Positions 46,974 to 58,700 of a DNA stretch of 64,000 nt are shown piece after piece. Source of the DNA: Ophiodon elongatus (Eukaryota > Chordata > Actinopteri > Perciformes > Hexagrammidae); the NCBI GenBank assembly GCA_016806645.1, contig JACSYO010002131.1, positions 732,052-796,051 on the forward strand. Reading direction: 5' to 3'. The notes beneath the pieces were generated by a model. The model ran no database searches and was not told the origin of the DNA. It saw only the letters and a program-made list of their open reading frames with translations. Position 1 is the stretch's first letter, and every line of letters begins with the position of its first letter. The position numbers and the translations under genes were made by a program.

Positions 46974-49900
46974 GTAAAAACTTCCACCTGTTGGATACAT
47001 TCCAATCATAAATAGCTCATATATAAAAAAAGACATAAAAAAAAAAGAAGATGCTTCTCATTCATTGACACACAAACCCAATAACACAAAGGACACACTA
47101 GAAGACTCATGCACTCAAACAAACACACACCTGCATCAACAGGCCACACTCAGAATGCAGACTCTGTCATCTGTCTAAACAGTCCTTACCCTAACCCAGG
47201 CCCAGTACCGCTCCCACCAGGGAAAAAAACACTAGGTTTCGCAACCGCTCGTACTCCCTGCGACAAACTTGGTAGAGGGATTCTCTTTATTGGGCGGCGC
47301 AAAGGGCTCCAACTGCATTTATGGAGTGATCTTTACCAGCTGCATGGCTGGGGATGCTGCTGCTGCATGTCTTAACATGAAATATGGTGCGGACATTCAT
47401 GGTCCCCCTCAGGGTAATAACTTCGGTGATCTTTACTTTTCATGTGACGCCAATAGTAGGTTTAAAATGTTGATTTATTATGATTTATGCGCATATATAC
47501 CTGCAAAACTGATGACACTTGCATCAGCCTCTGCTGTGCGTTTTTGTGATAATAAGCAAATGTAAGCGTGCTAAAATGAAAAACCTAGATGTTAAACATA
47601 GTAAACGTTATACCTGCTAAACATTAACATGTTAGCATTGATCTTGGAAGCATGTTAGCATGCCGATGTTAGCATTTAGCATTTGAGTCTATCCACTTTT
47701 CTTTTTTTGTCATCAGCCACAACAGAGCTTTGTGATCTCTGTCATAAGAATAAAAAATGCTTTGAATGAGTCAACGATGGTGTTTCCCACAGTGTGCACA
47801 CACTTAAATTTGACCCACAAGCCTTGTGTGGTACAGTGTATAGACATGGTTAAGAGGAATGTCCTGATATTCCAGCTCAGTGGTTCGGACGGCCGTGACG
47901 CCTCTCCTATAGACCGTCTCCGCAGTGTCCTGCCCTCCTGATTCAGTGACTCATAGTCACATAATGCCAGTTAAAGATTCACACACTGTTGCACTGGAAG
48001 CCAGTTTTCAATGTTCTTATCGGAGCAGTTTCCTGCTGAAGATCCCTTAAATGTAGTGCATGTTGAGAGAATAAACCAGGCTTTGCAGGACGCTTTAAAG
48101 CTCTGGTCAAAGAACCAATGAGCACAAAAGCGTGCTCAGTCATGAGTATTATCATGGAAGTATGCCCAAGACTTTTAAATGTCCGTAAAAGACAGCCACC
48201 CATTCATCCATGTGCTGAATCGTAGGGAGCATGGAAACAGACAGCCCTTCACATTCATATTCACCTGTTAAGGAAATTTAAAAAAACAAATAAGTTTCTT
48301 TTTACCATGCAGATTATGACTAAAGCAGGTAAACAAAAAGGTCTCACTACCTACACATCACATTGAAGTTACCATTTGTTACCATTTCTAAGAAATAAAA
48401 AAGATGTTACTATGCTTTTTATAAGATAGGATGTGTATCACTACTCAAGATGTCATATAAATGATGTCTTTGGTCGTAAATGCCAACTAGAGAATTGTTG
48501 ACATGCTCACACTCTGACACGGATCTTCAATCTCAAAGGTCTTTGAAGTGCTTGTAACTGAGAGTACAGTGGCACAAGAATTGAGGTCAGTGTGGTTTGT
48601 AACACATACACACATTTGCTTCAATAAGTGGTTCTTACATCTGCAAGTCAAAGTCAGCATGGGCAGCACCTTAACGTCCCAAAATAATAAGGTGTTCTTG
48701 TTAGTTAGCTTTTATGCCACCGTTTATGTTATGGGTGCTTTTAAGGCCTAAATTTATGCAACACGAACAAATCAGATGAAACAAAACTGGGGGCCCGGCA
48801 ACAAAAAATACTGTTACTGTAGGCATTTAGAACAGGGATTACTGTAGTACCACGCACAGTATTATGTGTAATTTAATCCCTTAAATATGGCTCCAGTTGA
48901 AATTACTTCCGAAGGGGAGGTAATGATGACTAAAACAAAACATAAGGGAAGGAAAGTTAAATAGCAGAGCAAAAAGGTATAGAGGACATAAGGAAAGGAA
49001 ATGAACTGATAATAGCATACAAAATCAAGTATGTCAAGTGAGGCTAAGGAGATAAGAAGTCTACAGTAAATGAGCGGTGTGAGTGTAAATAACGCCGCAA
49101 TCAGAGTCCGTCAGTACTGATGCCTTTGTGGTTTCCAGTGCTGAGAGGTCTGCGCTGCTGTAAGTGGATCTGTGCAGGCTTCGTGTCAGCACCCCAGACT
49201 GTACAGCATTGTGCTCTAATGAGGGGTGTCTCTGCCGACCTCTCTCACACACATTCCAGCCAAAGAAACCTTCTCCTCCGGTGCCAAACCAGCCCAACTC
49301 TGGACAGTTAGAGGCACCCAAGCACGCAGCACATGACTGTAAATACCAATACACCTACGTACACATACATATTACATGTACATACAGTTATTCTCAAAAG
49401 ACATATGAAAGACATTTCATAAAACATACAACACCTTTTGTCAATTAATGATTGCTGGTAGTAAATTACTGAAGTTTTACTGAAATTTGTAAAATTTTCT
49501 TTTCTTTGAATACTGCACATTGTTTTCACTTACTATTGAAATCTCAACACTGCAAATAGTGTTAAAGATAAGTTTTCTTCTTGATATCTGTGTATCAGAC
49601 CAAGCAGCAACCTCCTGTTCCAAAAACTGCAGTTCTTTAAATGGCCACTTGAGGCTGGTTTCAAAAGTGAGTCAATCCTCATAGATGTTAGGATACCCAA
49701 ACTTTACAGCAGAAATAAAAATGTTTACAACATGATACAAATAACAGATTTGGTCTCTATAGCTAATATCAGGGATATGATTTTTTTTATATAACTCACA
49801 TGTTTAAATCATGTTCGGGCTTAAAGTTAGATATATTTAAGGACGTGGCTGCTTTGTGTGACAGGTGGATGCCATCTTAGATTGCTAGCTGCGAGCTGTC

Positions 49901-52114
49901 TCCTCTGATGCGTCAGCTCAACTAAAGATCCACCTCTTTGCCCATTTTTAGAGTTAGGCTGTGTCATCACTGAGATGGCGACAACCGGAGTCACCCACTT
50001 TGAGCTTCACAAACCTATGGGTTATGTCACGAAGGCTACTACGTCCATATTTTAAACAGTCTCTGTATCAGACCTGCCACACAACTTGACATCATAGAGC
50101 CATGGCCTACCTTTTGCTGCCCAGGCCCTGAGGGGGCTGTTGTCGTCGATGATGTGGTAAAAAGTCAGGGGGATGATGAGGAAGGGGCTGTCGCTGGATG
50201 TGTCCACCTGGAAAGGCACATTGCGCTGGTCCAGCCGCACCGTCTCACCCTCCTTGGTCAGCGATGTCTGAAGCAACTTCCCCGTCACCTGGGAGCCAAG
50301 ATGGAGTCAATAAATGTAGCCAAGAGGTTGCAGAAGGCATCCTGTAACCAAAAGGCCCCAGGTTTAATACCTGCACTGGCCAAGATCTTCATCAAAGGCA
50401 ATGTGCTCTTGAGCATGGCATTATAGCAACCCCTTTAAAGGGCTTGTGGTTCTCATGAAAGCTTTTCTAATCATTTCCTTCACTGCATGGGTTTCCAGGC
50501 AAGACTGTATGTCAGAGGGTTCATGCATCATGGGATAGCATCTAAACAAATGCTGTGCAGAGCAGGTGGAATCAATAATAAAGCTCTTCAAACACATTTA
50601 CAAAGATACAAGACAGACAGACAGGACATCAGGTGCATCAAAACATTCGGCATCTCAGGTTGTAATTACTTCTGATGAGGGGCACAAAACATCAGTATGA
50701 ATGGACCATACCCAAGAGCGACTTGCATACCTGGCATCCTAACAGCAGGCTTTTGCGCATGTTGGCCACTCGGATCATGAGGCACGGCCGACCCTCGTGA
50801 TTTGAAACAACAGCATGTTGACTAAACTTCACTGTCTCGCCTCTCTTCTTGGGACGAGCGACCTACAAGAGGAAGGAAACGTGTCACAGTTGTTAGAAAT
50901 GGATGTATAACGATTCCTGTTACTACGTACTGTAAACACTCCACATATACCCTTTGGTAATCATCTACAGGGGCCTCTGATTTCCTCTTTCTCTGTTCAA
51001 GATAAGTGAGGAGATAACCTTGCTTTTGACAGATAAGAGTAGTTATAATCAGCATAGTGACAATCTGTAAGCATAACGTTAGCCTAGAGGTCGATCGCTA
51101 AAAAAACTGATAGCTGTAGTGATACAGGATGGGTAAAGAAAGGACATATTAAGTTGAGGGGGTTTGAGGAACCAACCAATGAACTGTAAGGTCCCAACTC
51201 AACTACCCAACAAAGACAGTTTAAAGGGAGAACATAGCACATGTTTTGGGTGAAACAGACCTCAAACTAAAAACTACACAAGACTACCTTCGCAAGGAAA
51301 GTGCCGGTGATGAAGATCTCCATCACCATGGTGATGACCAGCTGAAAGATGAGCAGGACAATGGCGCCAGGACACTCCTCGGTGATGCACCGGAAACCGT
51401 ATCCAATTGTGGTCTGAGACTCCAGAGAGAAGAGGAAGGCTCCCGTCAGGGTCTTCACCTCCATTACACATGGAGTATGGTTGGAGGGGGGGTCAAACTC
51501 TGGAGGAAGAGAGGAAGAACAGAGGATCTACGGTTTGGGGGTTGTAAACAAATTATCAAGGAACATTTTGTTCCCTCTCAATGTTCTGCCAGATCTTTCT
51601 CACGCTCTTTCTTCAATGTAAAACTCTGTGTCTTTCTTGTTAACTCATTCACAAAAAAGTCTTGTGCTTCAACAGCCAGAGGACATGGAAAAAGACAAAG
51701 CTCCATCATCCTCCCTCCGTCTTCCTTACCCAGGAGATCTCCATGCACCAATGCCACCAGATACCAAAGCACTCCAAACACGAACCAGGTCCCAGCAAAG
51801 GTGGCGGAGAAGAGGAAGAACTTGTAGCGCCACTGCATGTCCAGGAAAGTCGTCCAGAGGTCACGGAGGTACAGTGCCCCTCGCCCGCTTACGTGCTCGA
51901 TGCGTACATTACTTCGTCCATCTTTCGAGAGGACGCGGCGCCTCCTTCGCAGAGCGCAGGGCCCTCCAGCTCCCGTTGCTCCTCCACCTGCACCAGCACC
52001 TCCGGTCCCACCTGTGGAGCCCAGCAGGGGCTTGGTGATGTCAGTCTGCGTCTGGGAGTGGCATACTTTCTGAGGAGAGGAGCCTTCAGAGGAGGGAGGA
52101 GTGGCTGAGGTCAT
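45144..52114 (-). CDS. kcnj10: Inward-rectifier potassium channel Kir4.1-type
   Basis: Glial and epithelial K+ channel subunit (plasma membrane, K+ buffering). Minus-strand coding exons: 51730-52114, 51288-51499, 50731-50862, 50111-50288, 45144-45553. They close to 438 residues. Seen: RRRRVLSKDGRSNVRIEHV, slide helix LYLRDLWTTFLDMQWRY, M1 FFLFSATFAGTWFVFGVLWY, pore TIGYGFR, M2 around IVLLIFQLVITMVMEIF, and cytoplasmic PTSATCQVRTSYLP and ILWGYEF. The C-terminus RISNV is a PDZ ligand, as in mammalian KCNJ10. Unusual points are a Gly/Ala-rich N-terminal insert (about residues 32-50), a Pro/Lys-rich extension before DPEKMRLEE, and four introns in the coding region. The ATG has a good context (GGCCATGA), and an acceptor (ctgtag) lies 8 bases upstream, so a 5' UTR intron is likely. 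Kir4.2 (kcnj15) is less likely given the SVRISNV end. Confidence 0.95.
46080..46450 (+). repeat. Dispersed repeat, copy 1 (kcnj10 intron 4)
   Basis: Related in the same orientation to 54,060-54,440. Shared strings include attcatgctcctttt-type sequence, ttggtctcc, and tcgctaactttgtctg followed by a Cys/Leu-rich ctgccgtttgg segment. Confidence 0.55.
46723..46790. repeat. (CA)n microsatellite, kcnj10 intron 4
   Basis: About 66 bases of CA. Confidence 0.95.
46918..47079 (-). repeat. 109-bp repeat arm plus (CA)n, right copy
   Basis: Inverted partner of 42562-42763, 4.3 kb away, inside kcnj10 intron 4. The (CA)n tract is 46918-46970. Boundaries at gggtttgtg and at the microsatellite suggest a short dispersed element that ends in a CA repeat. 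Confidence 0.9.
47590..47700. repeat. gttagcat-rich dispersed repeat
   Basis: Repeated ctaaacattaacatgttagc / gttagcatttagc strings. A similar piece lies at about 61,330-61,415. Such strings are typical tails of fish interspersed repeats. Confidence 0.55.
49597..50070 (+). mobile_element. Teleost interspersed repeat (non-autonomous) in kcnj10 intron 4
   Basis: Begins near ctgcagttctttaaatggcc, continues through cttgaggctggtttcaaaag and aaactttacagcagaaataa, and ends with gtccatattttaaacagtct. I recognise this series as a very common repeat of percomorph genomes. It has no coding capacity. It ends about 40 bases from the exon 50111-50288. Confidence 0.65.
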
Positions 52115-52122
52115 GGCCGGTG
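52115..52122 (-). promoter_or_regulatory. kcnj10: 5' UTR part of first coding exon of kcnj10 with upstream acceptor
   Basis: The minus strand reads ccccctgtag|CACCGGCC before the ATG. This is a strong pyrimidine tract and AG, implying a spliced 5' UTR. Confidence 0.6.
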
Positions 52123-54059
52123 CTACAGGGGGTCGGAGACGGAGACAACAGGAGGTGAGGAGAAGAAGAAAAGTGGGTAAAGAGGGTGTTTATTAAAAAA
52201 AAGAAGAGGTGAGATGGCGAGAAGAAAAGGGCATAGGTCGTATGGGCAGTAAGATCAAGTGAACAGCAGGTGAGACCAAATGAAAAGGTGCAGGATGTGT
52301 GAAAAAGGAGAAAAGAGAGAACACACGATAACCAAATGAATGAGAAAAAGGACAGAGTGGAACATTTGGGAAGAGAGGGAGATGGCGATGAAGAGAGAAG
52401 AAGAGGAAGGGGATTAGAAGCACATTTTTCAACTGGACAGTGTTGTGGCTATCCACGGTGGTCCATCTAAGCCCCCCTTTTCCTTTCAATGGAGGCAGCT
52501 GGCCTTGTCAAAATAAAAGCCTCCTTTCAGCATGAAGGCACAGCTGCTCTTTCACATTAAAAGCGTGATAGTGCAGGCTCATTCACGTGTCGGTTGCACA
52601 AGAGGGCTACTGAATTGAGATGAGGAGACACCAGTGACTGTTATTCCACATGAAAAAGATTAAGAAAAGAGTCTTTAGATTTGAATCAAGGACGCTGATG
52701 TCTTATGCTGTACAACCCTCTTTTATCTTACTGAAAGCTGTTTTCAGACACAGGTTCAACCCTTAATTTTGTCTACAGTTCTGAGAGACTTCATTTATAC
52801 ATAATTTGCAGCAAATGTGACAGGGAGATGTGCATCATTTTAGAGTCAGATAAAGCTTTTGAGGGGTTATCCGCTGTGGAAAGCTGTACAAAAAGCTGCC
52901 TATTATGTAGTTTTGGTACTGTATTTCATGGTTTAGGCGAGGTCCATTAGCTCCACTTAAAATAAATCTCTATTCGGACACAATGATATGTGCACACGGC
53001 AATGTTCATAAAGAAATAGTTTTCCCAGTTGGGAACCTCAACCCCATCCAACACCTTGGTGAACAGAAACGCCAGGCCTTCTCACCTACATTGGTGATTC
53101 TCTTGTGACTTGACTGGGAGCAAATCCCTGCTGCCAGGTTCCAAAATCTTGGAGAAGACTTTCCTTGAAGAGCCATAGCAGCATATTCACGCATGTGGTT
53201 TTCGAATTAGATATTCATTAATGAAAGATGCATGTCATGTTTTGGTGTCCAAATACATTTGGAAACATTTATGTTAAATGGATATAGTTGTACTCCCACA
53301 CGAGTACAGCAGCACTTATTACTCAACAACTGTCAAGTGAATGCCTATATGTCAAACAATAATGATGTAATGAGAAGGGATGGATCTGTACATAGGTGTT
53401 TGTGGGTCTCAAAGTGTCTGCAGTATATTGACACAATGAGAAGTCCCCCACCCCACCACTGGGTGTCATGGACACTTATTCTCACTGTATGGGTTGTCCC
53501 CTGTACACACTTAACAGCTTTACCCTCATCTGGGCTGCAGTTTCTCCATATCCTTCTTTTTCTTTCCTTCTCTCTGGCTCATACTCACTGTTCACCAAAT
53601 GGCCCTTTAGTCTCAAACTGCCTTGGCTTTCCGGAGCGAATACGACAAAACCTAAAACAAAACAACACAAACAAAAGCCAAAGAAACACGACAATCTGAT
53701 ACGCTCTGTCCTTCCTGACCCTTCTCTCTCCCCTCTACATGCTGGAGCTCACACTGAGTGAATGAATAGAGATCTGTGTTGATGTCTGTGCTCTGAATAC
53801 TAACATGTGGAGGGGGAGAGTTGAGAGGAAGGCGGGGTCAAGAGGAGGCCCATGTGATTGGCCGTGTCCATCTCCAGCTGAACTCTGAACCCTGCGTAGC
53901 TCCTGCCTACACATACAGTAAACACACACTCGTGTATTGAACATATAGACCTTTTGAACAGTTCGAGCACAATACAATACCATTGAGTGTCCAAAGGAAT
54001 GTTTGGTTTGCAGAGTCAGGACTTTATACACAACTAGCAACAGAACATAGATCCAAATA

Positions 54060-54440
54060 GTATTAACAATGACACGTAAAGTGGCAAACTTGTAGCCTAT
54101 TTACACATGAGCAACATTAACATTTCTTTTGAGTCATGTTTCTGGCCACTTGATGAAAGAATGTCCAACATTCATGCTCCTTTTAGCTTTGTTTTGGTCT
54201 CCACCAACAAGCAGCTAAATGCTGCATTATGCTAACCAACTTGTCGCTAACTTTGTCTGCCTGCTGTTTGGTTCTGGGCTGCTTGTGTACGGTGAATTTA
54301 TCAAAGCTTTTCCGTGGGAAAACGGACGCCGTGTTTGGCTGTAAACAATTTCGATGAGAGCAGTAAACTGCAGAGTCTGATTATTAGATTACGAGATAAT
54401 TTATGTGGCTACATGGAGACTCTTTTTGTCACATTTCTGT
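54060..54440 (+). repeat. Dispersed repeat, copy 2
   Basis: Diverged direct copy of 46,080-46,450. Shared blocks include tcgctaactttgtctgcctg and the Cys/Trp-rich segment that follows it. Confidence 0.55.
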
Positions 54441-56419
54441 AAAAATATTCAGCCTGGTCTCACTTCCAGGGCGTCAAATATGAACGCTTGAGCAGTGGCC
54501 CTTGGCGGGTTGATACCAACGCACAAGGCACCCATGTGATGCAATATAAGGACGCCCGTTTGTCACGTTACGTTACGAGCATACTTATTTTAAGCTAAAC
54601 CACAGTGTTTTTTTTGTAACCCATGGCCAAATTAGTTTTGTTGCTTCCATCAAACATCCACCATTTCACAACGTTAACAACGAGTGAACCTTCAGCTTCA
54701 AGATACTACAGAAAAGGCTGCCCAAGCAGCAAAATATGACCAGTACGGATGAGATCAAGTTTAATTATTGATTCGTCCAGCTTTTCTTTTGTTTTTAAAA
54801 GGTCAAAATAAGTAGTTTCATTTGAAAAGGGCTAAGATATTTCCTCCAATAAGTACATAACTAATGGGACTATTTTCCACTGTGGATTGATACACATGTG
54901 GTACAGTAGTGGGTATTTCTGACAGAAGAACGGTGTATGCGGGAAACCACAGGTTCATCGTAATAAAGTAACATTTCACTAAGTGCAATGTTTTGGTTCA
55001 TTTTTAAGGATGTTTTCTACAACAGAGAAGGAAGTATTTACTCAATTTAGCTTAAATTCATTGTTGGTTTTGTTCTTTTCTGTGTTTATTTGTGAAAAAA
55101 AGAAAAATCCAGAATATCACCACCCTTATCCTTTAACAGTATCTACAGTCACCACTCTTATAAATTATACAAAGCAAGTTATATCAATATTAGTAGAGGC
55201 AAAACAATATTTGGGAAGTGTATCAGTCTCGCTGACAGCAATATAGATTCCCTCTCTTGTGAAATGACTTTTTACACACTCAAGGTTAGGATCTCTTCCT
55301 CTCCATCCCTCTCCTTCCCTCTGTCCTGTGCGCACAAGAATCCTTTGTTTTCGAGGAGATGAAAGGGACAAAAGCCACCATTGAAAAATACGACTGGGTG
55401 AGCGAGTGAGTGAAAGAGAGAGCAAGTTAGACGGGGAGAGGAGAGCGGTACGGAGGGTTAAAGTTTTCGTGTGTGTGCGACTGTGTTTGATCGTGTGTGA
55501 GTATGCGGTGCTTGACATTGTGAGGGGGAAGAAGGGAGAGAATAATTGGTTTTGAGGGGAGGATTGAGAGAGAATTGAGCATCGGGTGACAAAGGGAGTG
55601 AAAGAGGAAGAGGGAGGGAAATGGATGGTGTGGGAGAGAGAGGAAGGGGTATGTGGAGTGAAGGTGGAGGAAACAGATCGGTGACAAAAGGCGGTCATTA
55701 GTATTCCAGAGGAGAGAGTAATCCCTTCCACTCAGTGCCCCTGTCCAGTGTCCACAGCCATAAAGAACCCCTAGCAGCTAGTACACTGCACTGAAAAGAC
55801 TCAATACAACACAGGCTGAATGGCTCTGACCACTGTCCGCGCCGAAGCAGCCTCTGCACCGCACTGAAAGGACTGCCTAAATATCAACACAGGCTGTGCC
55901 AAGAAGGCATCTACTGAGCCAACACAAGACGTTAACGCCACAAACTCCCTGGAGCCAAACTAAGCACTGCACATCGCCATAGAAATGAGCTGCTGAGGTG
56001 TCAGTGTGTCTTTATTTATATTGAATGAATCGTGAATTATTTCGGACATGCTCATTGAGAGAGAGCCTCTTCTTCTAGCTGTGCTTTTGTTTTTTGTTCT
56101 ATTTCCTGTTTTGTCTTTTCACTTCCGGTCATTGTGATTAAGTTTATTCACGGCCCCTGATTGGTTCGCACTGCCTGCTATCAGTTCTCAAAGGCTGGGG
56201 ACACGTCAAAGTAGCTCAACTAGCTTGTTGCAGTGGTAGATTAGCTTGGTGTTTCTATGGTAACAACACTGATGTTTAACTTGATGATGCCGGTTATTGT
56301 TGTAAATGTAAGGTATTTACATTATGCAGCTGCCACAAACAATCACTAAACCAGTAGATATTTGCTTTGTTGATCTGGAAGCTGATTTATAAATATAATT
56401 GAAAGTACAACTTTTTACC

Positions 56420-56426
56420 CATATAT

Positions 56427-56494
<68 letters not shown>

Positions 56495-56503
56495 ATATAT
56501 ATT
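56420..56503. repeat. (TA)n palindromic tract
   Basis: Nearly pure TA/CATA repeats, self-complementary, flanked by ordinary AT-rich DNA. Confidence 0.9.
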
Positions 56504-58538
56504 AATATTGCTCACAAGCAGCAGAAGCAGATGTCAATCCACACAGCCCGGCACATTCCAACCTCCAGTGCAGACGGGAAGTTAAAGGACAAAATTACAG
56601 AGTCGGAGCACTTCCTTGTTGGTCAAGGTAAATATAGAAACCCTATTTATCATAACTGTCAGGTAGGTGAGACCTAAACATTTCCTGTTTAGTTTTGTAA
56701 CAAGGCTTTTTCAGATAATCCAATGAGTATTTCCAATAGCTTATTTATTAAGAAGTAGAAGACTTTTCACAACCCTTTAATGAACATTTTATTGTATCTG
56801 AAAAATTCAAAATAACCACATTTGGAGAGTCACAGTTTACACTGGAGAGCCTTTAATTTAAACTCAAATCTGAAAATCACTATCTAGAGGACAGATAAAT
56901 CAATATTTATAACTCTTCTGAACTGCGACACCCAAAAGGGCATGATGCAATAATCAGATTGGGGATAACGGGGCACACATTTCGGTTGTCACACAAATAG
57001 TATTGCACATAAAAAGTGACAAAATTGTTTAATAAGTTAGACATAGAGCTTGAGAGTTGAAATCCTGAATACGTGTTCACCTCCGCACACCCGGCCAGTT
57101 GCTGCTTGAGAAACGAGCAGAGGGAGACACTTTCAGATGTTGTTTGACCATCCGACGAACACTTTTGTTGAAGCGTACTAACACCTCAAAAACCCTTCTG
57201 AATTGCATCTGATACTTGGAGGATAATAAAATCAAGAAAAGAATCAATCCCCCCCCCCCCCAAAGTCAAACTTCTCATGTAAAGGTGCAGCAGCCGTAGT
57301 AGCTGAAACTTAATTCTCTTAAATACATTCAGGGTTTTATACTCTGTGCGTATTCCACGTTGACATAATTTACCTTCATGTGCAAGTTAACAACAGGAAG
57401 TAAAAGTAATCAGTTGCCATGGTGATCAGACGTTCGTCTCAATGTGTCTGTTTGTCCAAACCTCCATCTAAATCGAAACACTTTGCCTCCACTTCCTCGT
57501 CCCAGAATTAGTAGCTGAGGAGTTACGACACCGTGGCTAATTAAACAACAGAGAGCAGCTGTCGGCCACTGGGCTGTGATTTAGGACTGACTTTTACCTT
57601 CTTCTTCCGAGTCAGAAGTAACCAATGCTCTGTCTCCCTGCTGTAAATCTGACCGCTCTACCACCGTTGTGGTGCTGATGCGGATTCCTCAATGAGAACG
57701 TGTGATTTGTTACGACCAAATGTTTCCGAGCCAAGACTTTCTGTAGACTCGGAGTGAAAAAACACCTGTTCTTTCCACTATGTTTTGTACAAGCCCTCGC
57801 ATACTTTTATGCTGTGACAACTTCTATTGTGTAACAGAAGTTTCTGTTTTTATTGTCAGTAAACTGTTTTAAAAAAAACATATGTATTAATCATGACTTT
57901 CTGAGCAGGACAGGCTCAGGATGTGGAGACTCAGCTAAACGTTTCATTTAACGAACTGCAGTATTAAATATTGTAGCATTTTATATTTGTAGTTTAGCTA
58001 CTAATGCTAGTAATTTGATAAAAATAGCCCCAGATAATTCTGTGTAGCAGTCAGACGTAGCGCTGCACATTCGATAGTGGAACCTCCCCTATTGTTACAC
58101 ACTTTCAATATCCCTCCGCGCTGTAAACACAACCCATTAGATGCAGCGAGACAGAGCACCTGTCTGAATGTTTACCTCAAGCCTTGCATCGAAGCTTTCA
58201 ACAGCATGTTTCCTCTGATAATCCTAAAACACTTTTAGGGGAACTATTAATAAGATATCAGTGAAAATATCAGTGCTTACAACAGTGCAGTGTCGTAGGA
58301 AAATACCAACATGAAATAAAGAAAAGATAAGATGAATCCATTAAGACAGACACACTTAGTACTGTAGTACTTATAGGCAGATCGCAGGGACGACACTGTA
58401 CACAATAATCTGTCAGATCTACACATTATTTCTTTTAATCAAACATTTCTTTGGTATCCTGATAAGAAAAGAAAGAAGAAAGAAATAAGAAAAGCGACAA
58501 AAGCGGGTTATTTTAAAACGTGTGTGTGTGTCTCTTAC

Positions 58539-58700
58539 CTTTCTGTTGACCACAGATTGGAAACTTGGAAGATTTGATTACTTTCACTGTCCAGTAGACA
58601 TGTGAAAAGCACAGAGAGCGCACAATTCGATCTGTCTTGGAGGGAAAAAGATTGAAAGCAAGAGGAGAAAGTTCACGGTTTTGAACGACGCGCACTTGTT
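58539..58700 (-). promoter_or_regulatory. Candidate 5' UTR exon of kcnj10
   Basis: The minus strand has gtcaacagaaag|gtaagag, a near-perfect donor at 58,538/58,539, with more GC-balanced DNA upstream. A TATATAG-like string lies at about 59,090 on the same strand. The link to kcnj10 is inference from strand and the acceptor at 52,122. Confidence 0.3.

Larger units (their letters stand above)
52123..58538. other. Probable first intron / upstream DNA of kcnj10
   Basis: No coding exon recognised on either strand. It contains a dispersed repeat (54,060-54,440), a purine/pyrimidine-rich stretch (55,290-55,690) and a long (TA)n tract. Open frames here are compositional. Confidence 0.4.

Noticed and set aside
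51246..52108. Long plus-strand frames opposite kcnj10 (up to 193 codons)
   Set aside because: Antisense shadows of the first two kcnj10 coding exons, which have clear Kir motifs on the minus strand.
55165..55731. 188-codon minus-strand frame rich in Ser, Pro, Phe and Leu
   Set aside because: Composition reflects a purine-rich strand; no splice sites or domain.
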